Positions 25,902-33,597 of a stretch of 63,824 bases of DNA are shown here, one piece after another. The notes below the pieces were generated by a model, which was not told the origin of the DNA, made no database searches, and saw only the letters and a program-made list of their open reading frames with translations. This stretch comes from Clostridia bacterium (GTDB taxonomy: Bacteria > Bacillota > Clostridia > Oscillospirales > CAG-272), in assembly GCA_017503105.1 (NCBI GenBank), contig JAFVTS010000031.1, positions 1 to 63,824 of the forward strand, in the 5' to 3' direction. The position numbers were made by a program, and so were the translations under genes. Numbering within the stretch: the stretch's first letter is position 1; every line of letters starts with the position of its first letter.

Positions 25902-26327
25902 TTAAGTAATGTTCACTCGCATAGTAATGCGAGTTCCTTCGCCAACCTTTGATTCTATGTCCATATAATCGGTGTAGCGCTTCATATTGGGAAGTCCCAT
26001 TCCCGCACCGAATCCGAGCGAGCGGATCTTATCGGGAGCGGTAGAGAAGCCTGCCTGCATTGCTTGCTCAATGTCGGCAATTCCGGGGCCGTGATCTTCG
26101 AGGATGATTTCGACGAACTCTTCCGCCACCTTAACCTCGGCAACACCGCCGCCCGCGTGGATGACCATATTTATTTCACCCTCGTACATCGCGATGGACA
26201 CGCGTCTGATGATTTCGGGATCAAGACCGAGCTGGCGAAGATTCTTCTTGACCTGAACCGATGCCTGACCCGCAGACGTAAAATTCTCTCCGTCTACCGA
26301 AAAACGGAAGGAAAGCGCCTCACTCAT
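25902..26327 (-). CDS. Anti-sigma-factor-type serine kinase (RsbW-like HATPase)
   Basis: A 141-residue GHKL ATPase of the RsbW/SpoIIAB type: IAMYEGEINMVIHAGGG (N box), VEIILEDHGPGIADIEQAM (G1), GFGAGMGLPNMKRYTD (G2). It lacks transmembrane and dimerisation segments. The start overlaps the DRTGG protein 2 stop by four bases. Relatives phosphorylate anti-sigma antagonists or bind sigma factors; the partner here may be one of the neighbouring proteins. It precedes the sensory hydrogenase gene by 13 bases. Confidence 0.82.
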   Translation of the reverse strand: MSEALSFRFSVDGENFTSAGQASVQVKKNLRQLGLDPEIIRRVSIAMYEGEINMVIHAGGGVAEVKVAEEFVEIILEDHGPGIADIEQAMQAGFSTAPDKIRSLGFGAGMGLPNMKRYTDYMDIESKVGEGTRITMRVNIT

Positions 26328-26686
26328 ACCGTCGCCTTTTTTACTTTATTGCTGACAAGACCGCCAGAATAAAGAATGCCGCAAGCCTCGTACATTCGCT
26401 TGTCCGTAGCAAGCAGAACAAGCCCCGACTCCTCCGCGAGCGAGATCATCTCGGGCGTGGGAGTCTTTGATCTGACGAAGACGACGCATACCATATCCAT
26501 CATCTCCGCGGTTCTGATAACCTGCGTGTTTACAAGGCCGGTGAGTAAAACAGCCTGATCTTTAACGTAAGCAAGAACGTCGCTCATCATATCGCTTCCG
26601 CAAGCGGAATAGACGTGATTTCCAAGACGCTCCTCTCCCGCGAGAACGCGGGCGTCAAGTAATTCCTTGATCGTGCAAATTTTCAT
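26324..26686 (-). CDS. DRTGG domain protein 2
   Basis: A 120-residue protein (MKICTIKELLDARVLAGEER...) related in layout to the 24280-24606 product. It shows the DRTGG-type pattern: HVYSACGSDMMSDVLAYVKD, then LLTGLVNTQVIRTAEMMD. Basic C-terminus. It follows hndA by 21 bases and is coupled to the RsbW-like gene by ATGA. Function unknown; ligand binding is assumed from the fold. Confidence 0.75.
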   Translation of the reverse strand: MKICTIKELLDARVLAGEERLGNHVYSACGSDMMSDVLAYVKDQAVLLTGLVNTQVIRTAEMMDMVCVVFVRSKTPTPEMISLAEESGLVLLATDKRMYEACGILYSGGLVSNKVKKATV

Positions 26687-26707
26687 TTTGCCGCACCGAA
26701 GAGGAAA

Positions 26708-27205
26708 TTAAGCGCCGTACTTAGCGAGAATCGTGGGAACGTCCTTTTCGGTAAGACGTCCGTAAACGTCCTCGTTAACGGTGAGAACGGGAGCAAGTCC
26801 GCAAGCACCGATGCAGCGGGACGCTGTAAGAGAGTACTTTCTGTCGGGAGTGCACTCGTCACCGCCGATGCCGAGAACCTCTTGAAGCTTGTTGTAAATA
26901 ACGCCCGAGCCCTTAACGTAGCAAGCGGTACCGAGGCATACTGCGATGTGGTACTCGCCCTTGGGAGAAAGGGAGAACTGAGCGTAGAACGTAGCAACGC
27001 CGTACACCTTTTCAAGCGGAACGTCCATTCCCTCTGCGATCATGTTCTGTACCTCGATGGGAAGGTAACCGTAGATGCCCTGAGCCTCTTGCATAACTGC
27101 CATAAGGCGGCTCTTGTCGCTCTTGTTAGCTTCGATAACAGCCTTGAGCTTTGCTTCCTGTTCTTTCGTTCCCGCGAAGGGAATAGTTGAAAGTTTTTTC
27201 AGCAT
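26708..27205 (-). CDS. hndA: NuoE-like [2Fe-2S] subunit of the hydrogenase
   Basis: A 165-residue subunit, first gene of the ten-gene operon. ATG 27205 is chosen because AGGAGG lies at 27212-27217; a longer open frame to 27418 runs through the promoter. Helical N-terminus, then GVATFYAQFSLSPKGEY and the four cluster cysteines in AVCLGTACYVKG and SRCIGACGLAP. It feeds or takes electrons from the HndC flavin site. Unusually, six regulatory-type genes separate it from hndBCD. Confidence 0.92.
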   Translation of the reverse strand: MLKKLSTIPFAGTKEQEAKLKAVIEANKSDKSRLMAVMQEAQGIYGYLPIEVQNMIAEGMDVPLEKVYGVATFYAQFSLSPKGEYHIAVCLGTACYVKGSGVIYNKLQEVLGIGGDECTPDRKYSLTASRCIGACGLAPVLTVNEDVYGRLTEKDVPTILAKYGA

Positions 27206-27260
27206 TTTAATATCCTCCTGTTGTTTTTGCACTGTGTCGGACAGACGTCCGCACATTACA

Positions 27261-27278
27261 TTGTTAATATTATAACAT
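27261..27278 (-). promoter_or_regulatory. Candidate Rex operator
   Basis: TTGTTAATATTATAACAT matches the Rex consensus TTGTTAANNNNTTAACAA at 12 of 14 defined positions and overlaps the -10 box of the hydrogenase operon. Rex senses the NADH/NAD ratio and represses fermentation and hydrogenase genes in Firmicutes. Confidence 0.6.
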
Positions 27279-27297
27279 ATTCCGCCATAAAAAGCAA
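27269..27297 (-). promoter_or_regulatory. Promoter of the hydrogenase operon
   Basis: Minus-strand TTGCTT (27297-27292), 17-base spacer, TATAAT (27274-27269). The leader of about 55 bases includes a small palindrome (CGGAC, four bases, GTCCG). Confidence 0.75.
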
Positions 27298-27370
27298 TAT
27301 AAATTAAAATTTTTTTAACTTTTTTTAGCGAAAGCCAATAAATACCATTTCCGGGGTGTGCGAAGAACGA

Positions 27371-27413
27371 AAAATACGGCTCGGACGCGTCTTTGACGTC
27401 CAAGCCGTAAAAT
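27371..27413 (-). terminator. Terminator after yfcE
   Basis: Stem TACGGCT-GGACG pairing with CGTCC-AGCCGTA, T run on the minus strand; 39 bases past the yfcE stop. Confidence 0.7.
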
Positions 27414-27451
27414 TGCAAAAATATATTTCTGCCACGAAATATTGTCGGAAA

Positions 27452-27997
27452 TTAAAACTTTTTATCAAATATGACGTGCCCGTCGAGGTCCTTTACGGTG
27501 AAGCATCCGTTTTCGTATACCATATAGCTCCTCGGGTTTCCTTCCTTCGGAAGAGCCACAGAACCGGGGTTGAGATAAAAATTACCGTTCCCGAACTCCT
27601 CACACTTCAAGACGTGGGTGTGTCCGTGGAGCAAGATCTCGCCCTTTCTCAAAGCCGGAGGCGTCGCGGTGTTGTGGTGATGTCCGTGGGTCGCAAAAAC
27701 CGAAAGCCCGTCAAGCGAGAGGTATATATAATCTGCGAGAATGGGGAAGTCGAGCACCATCTGATCGACCTCCGTGTCGCAGTTGCCCCTGACGCAAAGT
27801 ATCTTCTCCCTGTTCGCGTTCAGGAGCGCTATGACCTCCTTCGGCGCGTAGGTCGGGGGCAGGTCGTTTCGCGGACCGTGGTAAAGAAGGTCGCCGAGGA
27901 TAAGAATTTTTTCGGCTCCCTCGCGTTCGTAAGCCTCAAACACTCTCTTAGCGCTGTCAAGGTCGCCGTGTATGTCAGAACAGATCAAAAGCTTCAT
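27452..27997 (-). CDS. yfcE: YfcE-type metallophosphoesterase
   Basis: A 181-residue calcineurin-like phosphodiesterase. All metal motifs are present: LICSDIHGDL, ILGDLLYHGP, VRGNCDTEVD, FATHGHHHN, LLHGHTHV, ending in LNPGSVALPKEGNP. Family enzymes hydrolyse phosphodiesters in vitro and the physiological substrate is unsettled. It lies 50 bases downstream of plsY on the same strand. Confidence 0.9.
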   Translation of the reverse strand: MKLLICSDIHGDLDSAKRVFEAYEREGAEKILILGDLLYHGPRNDLPPTYAPKEVIALLNANREKILCVRGNCDTEVDQMVLDFPILADYIYLSLDGLSVFATHGHHHNTATPPALRKGEILLHGHTHVLKCEEFGNGNFYLNPGSVALPKEGNPRSYMVYENGCFTVKDLDGHVIFDKKF

Positions 27998-28047
27998 TAT
28001 TTAATGCACTCCGTATCATTTTTTTACGTAGTTATTTTATCATCTTT

Positions 28048-28698
28048 TTAGGAGCGTGTCAAGTCCTTATCCTTGACTTTCTTCTTCTCAAAAACGGAGA
28101 ATTTATTCTCCGTCCCTCCGATCAGGCGTGAAATGTTTTCTTTATGCCTGATTATCATAAATAACACGCAAGCGCACATAATGATAAAACCCGCTGAGCT
28201 CTCTATTCCGACGAGGGGAATAACGACAAGGGCGGAGATGAGCCCTGCCATAGTTGCAAGTGACATATATTTTAATGATAGAAGAAGGACTACCATCACC
28301 GCCGTTGCGGCAAGACCGCAGAGCGGATGGAATATCCACATCGCCGAAAGGCAGACGAGAAATCCCTTTCCGCCCTTGAATCCGTACCACACGGGAAAAG
28401 CGTGACCGAGCATAGAAAAAAGACAGATAAACGCTACGGCAAATTGCCACTCGAAGCCCATTCCGCTCAGAATGTATCCGAAAACGAGAGAGGGCAGAGC
28501 CGACTTCAAAAGATCCAATATCATAACGAGCCAGGCAAGATTTCCGAACGTGCGCTTGAAATTCGTGAATCCCGGATTTCCGCTTCCGCAATTCCGTATG
28601 TCCTTTTTGTAGACCGCTTTTGACAGTAAGATGGCGGGATTGACGGCGGATATGAGATACGCGCATATTCCCGCAAGCATCAGAATCAAATATTTCAT
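28048..28698 (-). CDS. plsY: Glycerol-3-phosphate acyltransferase PlsY
   Basis: A 216-residue integral membrane acyltransferase that transfers acyl from acyl-phosphate to sn-glycerol-3-phosphate, the first step of phospholipid synthesis. Five to six hydrophobic segments are visible; the conserved cytoplasmic motif is DIRNCGSGNPGFTNFKRTFG, the second FKGGKGF. Length and topology are normal for the family. Its neighbours FakA/FakB also handle acyl-phosphates, so this stretch is a small acyl-phosphate module. Confidence 0.94.
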   Translation of the reverse strand: MKYLILMLAGICAYLISAVNPAILLSKAVYKKDIRNCGSGNPGFTNFKRTFGNLAWLVMILDLLKSALPSLVFGYILSGMGFEWQFAVAFICLFSMLGHAFPVWYGFKGGKGFLVCLSAMWIFHPLCGLAATAVMVVLLLSLKYMSLATMAGLISALVVIPLVGIESSAGFIIMCACVLFMIIRHKENISRLIGGTENKFSVFEKKKVKDKDLTRS

Positions 28699-28802
28699 AA
28701 AATCTTTACCCTTTCTAAAGCGGATATTTCAGAAAATAAGGGGTGGTATCGGGGACGCCCGAATCTTGTGCCTCGGGCTCCGCTTTGGCAAATAGCGGCA
28801 CC

Positions 28803-30449
28803 TTATTCGCTGACGATTATGAGATCGTAAACGTCCTGACCGCCGTCTATCACGTAAAGCTCGGTGTGGGGAAGTTGCTTTTTTGCATACTCTTCCATCG
28901 CTTCCGATGCGTCGGGGTCAAGTCCCGCGCCCTTTATAAGTATGAGTACCTCACGCTCCGATGCCGAGAGCTTTTCGAGCGTGGATACGAAGACGTCAAA
29001 AGCCGTTCCTGCAGCGATGATCTTCTTTTCGGATATAGCGATGTGCTCGCCCTCGGTAAGAGAAAAGCCGTCCATTTGCGTGTTCTTCACGCAGCGGGAT
29101 ATCTCGGCGGTTTTCGTGTCCTTTATCGCGCTTTCACATTGCTCGGCTATCTCGTCAAGGTCGCCGAGGGTAGTGTCGAGAATCGAGAGCGCGGCGTATC
29201 CTTCACCTACGGAGCGACTTTCCACAACGCGTATCTCGGCGTCAGAAAAGAGCGCAGCCGCCTGCTTTGCCGCGAGCACGGAATTTGAGTTGTTGGGAAA
29301 AACGACGATGGAGCGTGAGTGCGTTTTCTTAAAAGCGCAGACAAAATCCTCGGCAGAAGGGTTCATACTGTGACCTCCGTCGATAACGACGTCGGCACCC
29401 ATCTCTCGGAACGCTTCGATTATGCCCGTGCCGTTCGCCACGGCGACGCTTCGCACCGTATCGTCAAGCGGCAGCTCTTCGTCGGAAGCTTCCTCGCTCG
29501 GAAAATCCGCGCTGAGAGAGCCGTGCTGAAGTGACATATTTTCAATTTTTACGTTTAAAAACTCTCCATAGCGATGGCAAAGCTCCAGCACCTCACTCGG
29601 TCTTTTGGTATGTACGTGCACCTTCAGTATGCTGCCGCGCTTGACCGTGACTACGGAATCTCCGAGTTCTTCAAGGCTCTGCGTGAAGGCTTTCTCATCA
29701 AACGCCTCAACGTCCGTCTTTGCTCTTTGAAGTCTTACGAGAAGCTCGGTGCAATAGCCGTAAACGAGCTCGCTGTCCTCACCGAAGGCGGAATAATCAA
29801 GGCTTTTTCCCGTCACCGAAGACGGCTCCGCGCTTTCAAATACTTCGCCCGAAAGTGCTCGCCTCATTCCCTCGGCAATGTACACGATTCCCGCGCCTCC
29901 CGAATCAACGACTCCCGCCTTTTTCAGTACGGGCAAGAGCTCGGGCGTCCTCTCAAGTGCGCGCTTAGCTTCCTCCGTAAACGCTTCAAGAAATTGCTCG
30001 GGGGTCTCGGCACCGCTTGCGGCGGCGTAATCCGTCGCCTCGCGAATTACCGTAAGAATAGTTCCCTCCGTGGGGTTGAGCACGGCTTTATATGCGTATT
30101 TAACGCCCTCCTTGAACGCCTCCTCAAACAAGTGCTCATCGGCTGATTCGTTCATCTCAAAGCCGTGACTGATACCGTCGAAAAACTGAGATAATATTAC
30201 ACCCGAGTTGCCTCTTGCCGAGAGGAGCATTCCGTCCGCGATGCTTTTTGCCGTTGCGGAAAGGTCGTCGTCCACCGTCGGGCTCTGTGCTCCGCCCGTT
30301 ATAGTCAAGAGCATATTTTCACCCGTATCTCCGTCGGGTATCGGAAATACGTTCAGATCGTTTACCTCTTTAACGTGGCTCTTTAATACTTCCGTGCCGC
30401 CCTTCAGCATCTCGGCGTAGCACGCACCGTCTATTATTTTCTTTTCCAT
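28803..30449 (-). CDS. fakA: Fatty acid kinase catalytic subunit FakA
   Basis: A 548-residue DhaL-type kinase that phosphorylates fatty acids bound to FakB, giving acyl-phosphate for PlsY/PlsX. N-terminal Dak2 domain shows NVFPIPDGDTGENMLLT and SARGNSGVILSQFFDG for Mg-ATP binding. The middle and C-terminal domains (about 220-548) match FakA in length. It starts in the fakB stop (TAATG overlap), so the two subunits are coupled. No terminator is apparent before plsY, 104 bases on. Confidence 0.92.
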   Translation of the reverse strand: MEKKIIDGACYAEMLKGGTEVLKSHVKEVNDLNVFPIPDGDTGENMLLTITGGAQSPTVDDDLSATAKSIADGMLLSARGNSGVILSQFFDGISHGFEMNESADEHLFEEAFKEGVKYAYKAVLNPTEGTILTVIREATDYAAASGAETPEQFLEAFTEEAKRALERTPELLPVLKKAGVVDSGGAGIVYIAEGMRRALSGEVFESAEPSSVTGKSLDYSAFGEDSELVYGYCTELLVRLQRAKTDVEAFDEKAFTQSLEELGDSVVTVKRGSILKVHVHTKRPSEVLELCHRYGEFLNVKIENMSLQHGSLSADFPSEEASDEELPLDDTVRSVAVANGTGIIEAFREMGADVVIDGGHSMNPSAEDFVCAFKKTHSRSIVVFPNNSNSVLAAKQAAALFSDAEIRVVESRSVGEGYAALSILDTTLGDLDEIAEQCESAIKDTKTAEISRCVKNTQMDGFSLTEGEHIAISEKKIIAAGTAFDVFVSTLEKLSASEREVLILIKGAGLDPDASEAMEEYAKKQLPHTELYVIDGGQDVYDLIIVSE

Positions 30450-31345
30450 TATTCATCACCTATGCGGAATTCTACCGTGCGCCCGAACGCGAAAACGCCG
30501 ACGGCGTCAGGACCGATGGAAGCCCCGATTATAGGTCCTATTATTCCGACGTGGACGTCCTTGCAGGGAATCGCGGCACGAACGATGTCGGCAAGCTCCT
30601 TTACTTCCTCGTCTTGGCAGTCGGCGTGGACGACGTATACCGTCTGCTCCTCGGGATTTACGATGCTTTCCTTCAAAAGATTTGCTATCTCTTCAAAGGA
30701 CGCCCGTCTGCCCTTGACTTTTTTATAAGCTGCTTGTTCTCCGTCTGCGTCGGAAATGATTATCGGCTTCACTCCGAGCAGGTTTCCGAAGAATGCGGCA
30801 GGTCCCTTTACCCGTCCCGCTTTGTAAAGAGTTTTCAGAGAATGGACCGTTACGTATTCGTTTACGGTCTTTCGTATCTTTAAAATTTCTTTTTCTATCT
30901 CTTCGGCGCCAAGACCGTCGTTTGCCATTTTTGCCGCCTCTATGGCGAGCATTCCTTCACCGAGGGATGCGTTCTGCGAGTCTATACAGATTATTTTGCT
31001 CTCGGTGCGATCCGCGAGTATCTTTTTCGCAACGGCAGCGGCGGTATTAACGGAGCCCGACTGCTTTAACGAGCACCCTATGTAAACGACGTCCATACCC
31101 GCGTCGAGATGCTTTGTGAATATTCTTATGAATTCCTCGGGCGGCACCTGCGTCGTGGTGATCCTCGTTCCGCCCCTCATAGTTTCGTAAAGGCTGTGCG
31201 CCTCGTCTTTCGTCCACGTGAGCAGAGCGGGGGATTCTTTTCCGTCAGTTACGGTCATCATTTTAGCGTAGTCTATTCCGTAACGCTCAAGAAGCTCGGC
31301 GGAAAGATCCGAGCAGGAATCGGTGATTATCTGTACCTTTTTCAT
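30449..31345 (-). CDS. fakB: Fatty acid-binding subunit FakB (DegV family)
   Basis: A 298-residue DegV-fold protein that binds a fatty acid and presents it to FakA. Seen are IITDSCSDLSAELLERYGI, TTTQVPPEEF and IGCSLKQSGSVNTAA, the last replacing the common SSGLSGTY motif around the carboxylate site. RBS AGAGGAG ahead of the ATG. It is co-transcribed with fakA. The altered loop could change acyl-chain preference. Confidence 0.9.
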   Translation of the reverse strand: MKKVQIITDSCSDLSAELLERYGIDYAKMMTVTDGKESPALLTWTKDEAHSLYETMRGGTRITTTQVPPEEFIRIFTKHLDAGMDVVYIGCSLKQSGSVNTAAAVAKKILADRTESKIICIDSQNASLGEGMLAIEAAKMANDGLGAEEIEKEILKIRKTVNEYVTVHSLKTLYKAGRVKGPAAFFGNLLGVKPIIISDADGEQAAYKKVKGRRASFEEIANLLKESIVNPEEQTVYVVHADCQDEEVKELADIVRAAIPCKDVHVGIIGPIIGASIGPDAVGVFAFGRTVEFRIGDE

Positions 31346-31385
31346 ATCCGATTTTCTCCTCTTATGTTTTTAATTTCCAACATTT

Positions 31386-31416
31386 ATTATAAATATAAAT
31401 ATCAATTCTTCGTCAA
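31386..31416 (-). promoter_or_regulatory. Promoter of fakB-fakA
   Basis: Minus-strand TTGACG (31416-31411) and TATAAT (31391-31386) with a 19-base gap, or TTTATA at 17 bases. Leader of about 40 bases. Confidence 0.55.
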
Positions 31417-31519
31417 ATTAAAATCAACATTTGTTGAAAATAAAAAACGAGCCCCCAAACGGGCTGTACTCTTAAGGACAGTTTTGGAAAGTCAATGGAA
31501 TAGGTTGCCTACCGACAGG

Positions 31520-31556
31520 AAAGGACGGAAAATTCTAACAATTTCCCGTCCTTTTT
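31520..31556. terminator. Bidirectional terminator
   Basis: AAAGGACGGAAA pairs with TTTCCCGTCCTTT across a nine-base loop (one bulge), T run both ways; it closes the small Cys-rich gene. Confidence 0.7.
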
Positions 31557-31565
31557 ATACGATCA

Positions 31566-31766
31566 TCAAATATAAACTTTATTTTCAACAATATTTCCTT
31601 CTTTGTTTTCTGGATCAAATTCAGGAAAACAAAGCAAATAGTAGTCACACTCGTCGCAACAACATTCAAAGCCTTGTTCTCCGTTGCCAAGACAAACGTC
31701 AGGTTGTCCCGGCGTGAGTTCTATGCCGGTAATATCAATAACCTTTTTTGGAATATGATTGCTCAT
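31566..31766 (-). CDS. 66-residue Cys-rich protein, unknown function
   Basis: A small acidic protein starting MSNHIPKKVIDITGIEL and containing CLGNGEQGFECCCDECDYYL plus a further Cys in YLLCF: six cysteines, five within 17 residues, suggesting a metal or Fe-S site. ATG 31766 is chosen because AGGAGG lies four to five bases before it; the longer frame upstream runs through a terminator. An intrinsic terminator and a structured leader lie between its promoter and its RBS, so expression is probably by regulated readthrough. I recognise no named family. Confidence 0.75.
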   Translation of the reverse strand: MSNHIPKKVIDITGIELTPGQPDVCLGNGEQGFECCCDECDYYLLCFPEFDPENKEGNIVENKVYI

Positions 31767-31785
31767 ATATCCTCCTATCAGCATA

Positions 31786-31815
31786 CAAAAAGTGCGCCAA
31801 CCGAAGTCAGCGCAC
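31786..31815 (-). terminator. UUCG-loop terminator upstream of the Cys-rich gene
   Basis: 10-bp stem (GTGCGCTGAC with GTTGGCGCAC, wobble pairs included) on a UUCG tetraloop and five T residues, ending 20 bases before the ATG. There is no space for another promoter after it. Confidence 0.8.
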
Positions 31816-31995
31816 CGAAAAACGCGAACTCCAAGTTGTCGCCAAACGAACTTATACGCAGATAGGTATTTTAACACCATCAAACGGGAGTCGCATTTTT
31901 ACCAAATGTCTATCGTTTAATGATGTGCGAAAAAGGGTATAGTTATTCCCTAAAGAAAAATATACCTGTCAGCGCGATTATTAAGTTCGTTTGGC
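31786..31995 (-). ncRNA. Structured leader or stand-alone RNA of about 210 nt
   Basis: Minus-strand promoter at 32002-32030 puts the start near 31995. The first 14 transcribed bases pair perfectly with 31841-31854, closing a 155-base structure. Inside, 11-bp imperfect stem P2 (CUGACAGGUAU with AUACCUAUCUG) leads to two hairpins, one AGGG/CCCU and one CAC-AUC-AAACG/CGUUU-GAU-GUG. A terminator follows (31786-31815). No known riboswitch signature (T-box, TPP, SAM, cobalamin, Mn) was found. Either an attenuated leader for the Cys-rich protein or an independent small RNA. Confidence 0.6.
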
Positions 31996-32001
31996 ACTAT
32001 T

Positions 32002-32030
32002 ATTATATCACGTTTTTTTCGTTTTGTAAA
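32002..32030 (-). promoter_or_regulatory. Promoter of the structured RNA
   Basis: Minus-strand TTTACA (32030-32025), 17-base spacer, TATAAT (32007-32002). The expected start, about 31995, is the first base of the closing stem. Confidence 0.75.
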
Positions 32031-32054
32031 TATATCTGATGAATTTTTCTAAAT

Positions 32055-32291
32055 TACCTTCCGGGAGGTAGACATATTCTCCTGCAAAGCAAAATCTCGC
32101 CGTGTCATCCTGAGCGAGCGTAAGCGAAGTCGAACTGCGAAGCAGTGCGAGGCAAAGCCGAGCAGGATCTCGGGCGAGAACAGCATTTTTCCACCGTAGA
32201 TCCCGATGCTACGCATCGCCCTACGGGTTCGACTGCGGGCTTCGCCCTCCGCTCAGGATGACACGAGGGGCAGCGCACCTCCCGGAAGGTA
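32055..32291. mobile_element. 237-bp MITE-like inverted-repeat element
   Basis: Terminal inverted repeats of 15 perfect bases (TACCTTCCGGGAGGT at 32055-32069, reverse complement at 32277-32291) enclose a second perfect 15-base pair (GTGTCATCCTGAGCG at 32102-32116 and its complement at 32250-32264). The inner part is of the 'TCATCCTGAGCG...GATCTC' kind that recurs between genes in many bacteria. No transposase inside, so it would move in trans if at all. Confidence 0.65.
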
Positions 32292-32298
32292 GAAAAAA

Positions 32299-32328
32299 GC
32301 ACTTATGGAAATCACTTGCCATAAGTGC
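32299..32328 (-). terminator. Terminator, minus strand
   Basis: GCACTTATGG and CCATAAGTGC pair around ten bases; on the minus strand six T residues follow. Likely end of the two-component operon transcript, 214 bases past its stop. Confidence 0.6.
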
Positions 32329-32378
32329 CTTTGCGTTACTTTTGTCATAGATTTTGTAGTCCTTAATTAAGACTTACG

Positions 32379-32460
32379 AAGCACTGCATTTGTAGACACA
32401 AACGCAAAATACGGCATACCTCTTTCGAGATATGCCGTATCCCCCCAAACTGTCCTTTAG
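32379..32460. repeat. 82-bp dispersed repeat, copy 2
   Basis: Inverted copy of 8186-8267 with four mismatches; keeps the ATACGGCATATC/GATATGCCGTAT-type hairpin by wobble pairing. The flanking hairpin (TTTAGAG with CTCTAAA at 32456-32474) differs in sequence from that of copy 1 but stays paired. Confidence 0.8.
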
Positions 32461-32541
32461 AGTGACGCTCTAAAAGCGTTCGGCTTTTTGGGGTACATAT
32501 CGGTCGTGCTCTCTTCGATATCGAGCACGGCTCCGTGGGTG

Positions 32542-33597
32542 TTATTTTTTAGGCAAAGTAACCGTAAATCTGCAGCCCTCGGGGAGGTTTTCCGTCGTAA
32601 TCTCGCCGCCGTAAATATCGAGTATGCGCTTGACGAGCGCAAGACCAAGTCCGTTGCCCTCGCTTTTGTGAGAGCTGTCGCACTGATAGAATTTGTCGAA
32701 TATCCGCGCCTTCGCGTCCTCGTCGATACCGGGGCCGCAGTCTTCGACGGTGAAGGTGATATTATCGCTCTTCGCCTTCAGGAATATCCTGACCGTGCTG
32801 CCCTCGGGGGTGAATTTTACAGCGTTGCCGATGAGGTTGTTCCAGACGTGCATCATTATTCCGGGGGTCGCTCTGTACGTGACCTCTTCGAGCTCAACGT
32901 CGAAATCGAGGCTCTTCTTTTCCCATTTCGGCTCAAGGAGAACGATGGACTGTCTTATCTGCTCGTCAAGGCTGAATTCCTCCGCCTTCGAGTCGATATT
33001 CTGATTGTCAAGCTTCGAGAGTAAAAGTATGTTTCCCACGAGTTCTGACAGTCTGCCCGTATTTAACAGTATCTTTTCGACGTATTTCGCATCGTCTGAC
33101 GATCTATCCGCGGAGTCCTGGAGGAGCATCGCGTAGCCTTCGATGGCGGTGATGGGCGTCTTTATCTCGTGCGAAACGTTGGAGATGAAATCCGACTTGA
33201 GCATCTCGTTTGCCTCAAGCTCACGGGTCATCAGATTGAAGTTTTTGTATATGTGCTCGATATCGCGGTAGTGCGATCTTTCGTCAAGCCTTATCTTGAA
33301 GTTGCCCTTTGCCACCTCTTCCATCGCCTCGTCAAGCTGCCTTATCGGAAAGAGTAAAAGCCTGTTCAGAACGAACGCGAGCGTCGAGCCGATTATCAGC
33401 CCGAAAATTATTATCCAAGCCTCAAGCGGAATGTGTAAAAGCTCCGTGAAAATATCCGAAAACCAAGAAGAAAGAAAGGTCGCAAGCGCAAGAGCAACGA
33501 AGAGCTCGCCCGTAACGAGCAGGGAGAGGTACCAGCTGATACCGAATTTCTTTTTAATATCGCCCGTTTGTACCTTTGGGACTTTTATTCTTTTCAT
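32542..33597 (-). CDS. Sensor histidine kinase
   Basis: A 351-residue membrane kinase. ATG 33597 (MKRIKVPKVQ) overlaps the response regulator stop by four bases and is preferred over an upstream frame with no sensible N-terminus. Two membrane helices (about 25-50 and 58-80) frame a very short outside loop, so it may sense the membrane or a partner. Then HAMP (RLDERSHYRDIEH), H box SHEIKTPITAIEGYA, N box NLIGNAVKFT, G1 VEDCGPGIDEDA, G2 GNGLGLALVKRI. Paired with the OmpR-type regulator upstream. Targets are unknown; it sits next to the gyrase-like gene but on the opposite strand. Confidence 0.92.
   Translation of the reverse strand: MKRIKVPKVQTGDIKKKFGISWYLSLLVTGELFVALALATFLSSWFSDIFTELLHIPLEAWIIIFGLIIGSTLAFVLNRLLLFPIRQLDEAMEEVAKGNFKIRLDERSHYRDIEHIYKNFNLMTRELEANEMLKSDFISNVSHEIKTPITAIEGYAMLLQDSADRSSDDAKYVEKILLNTGRLSELVGNILLLSKLDNQNIDSKAEEFSLDEQIRQSIVLLEPKWEKKSLDFDVELEEVTYRATPGIMMHVWNNLIGNAVKFTPEGSTVRIFLKAKSDNITFTVEDCGPGIDEDAKARIFDKFYQCDSSHKSEGNGLGLALVKRILDIYGGEITTENLPEGCRFTVTLPKK

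Noticed and set aside
31786-31995. Identification of the structured RNA as 6S RNA or T-box
   Set aside because: Length and stand-alone terminator would suit 6S, but the two side hairpins do not clearly give the 6S central bubble, and no T-box sequence (TGGNACC type) is present. Left unnamed.
32105-32302. 65-codon minus-strand frame
   Set aside because: Lies wholly inside the 237-bp inverted-repeat element and only reflects its palindromic sequence.
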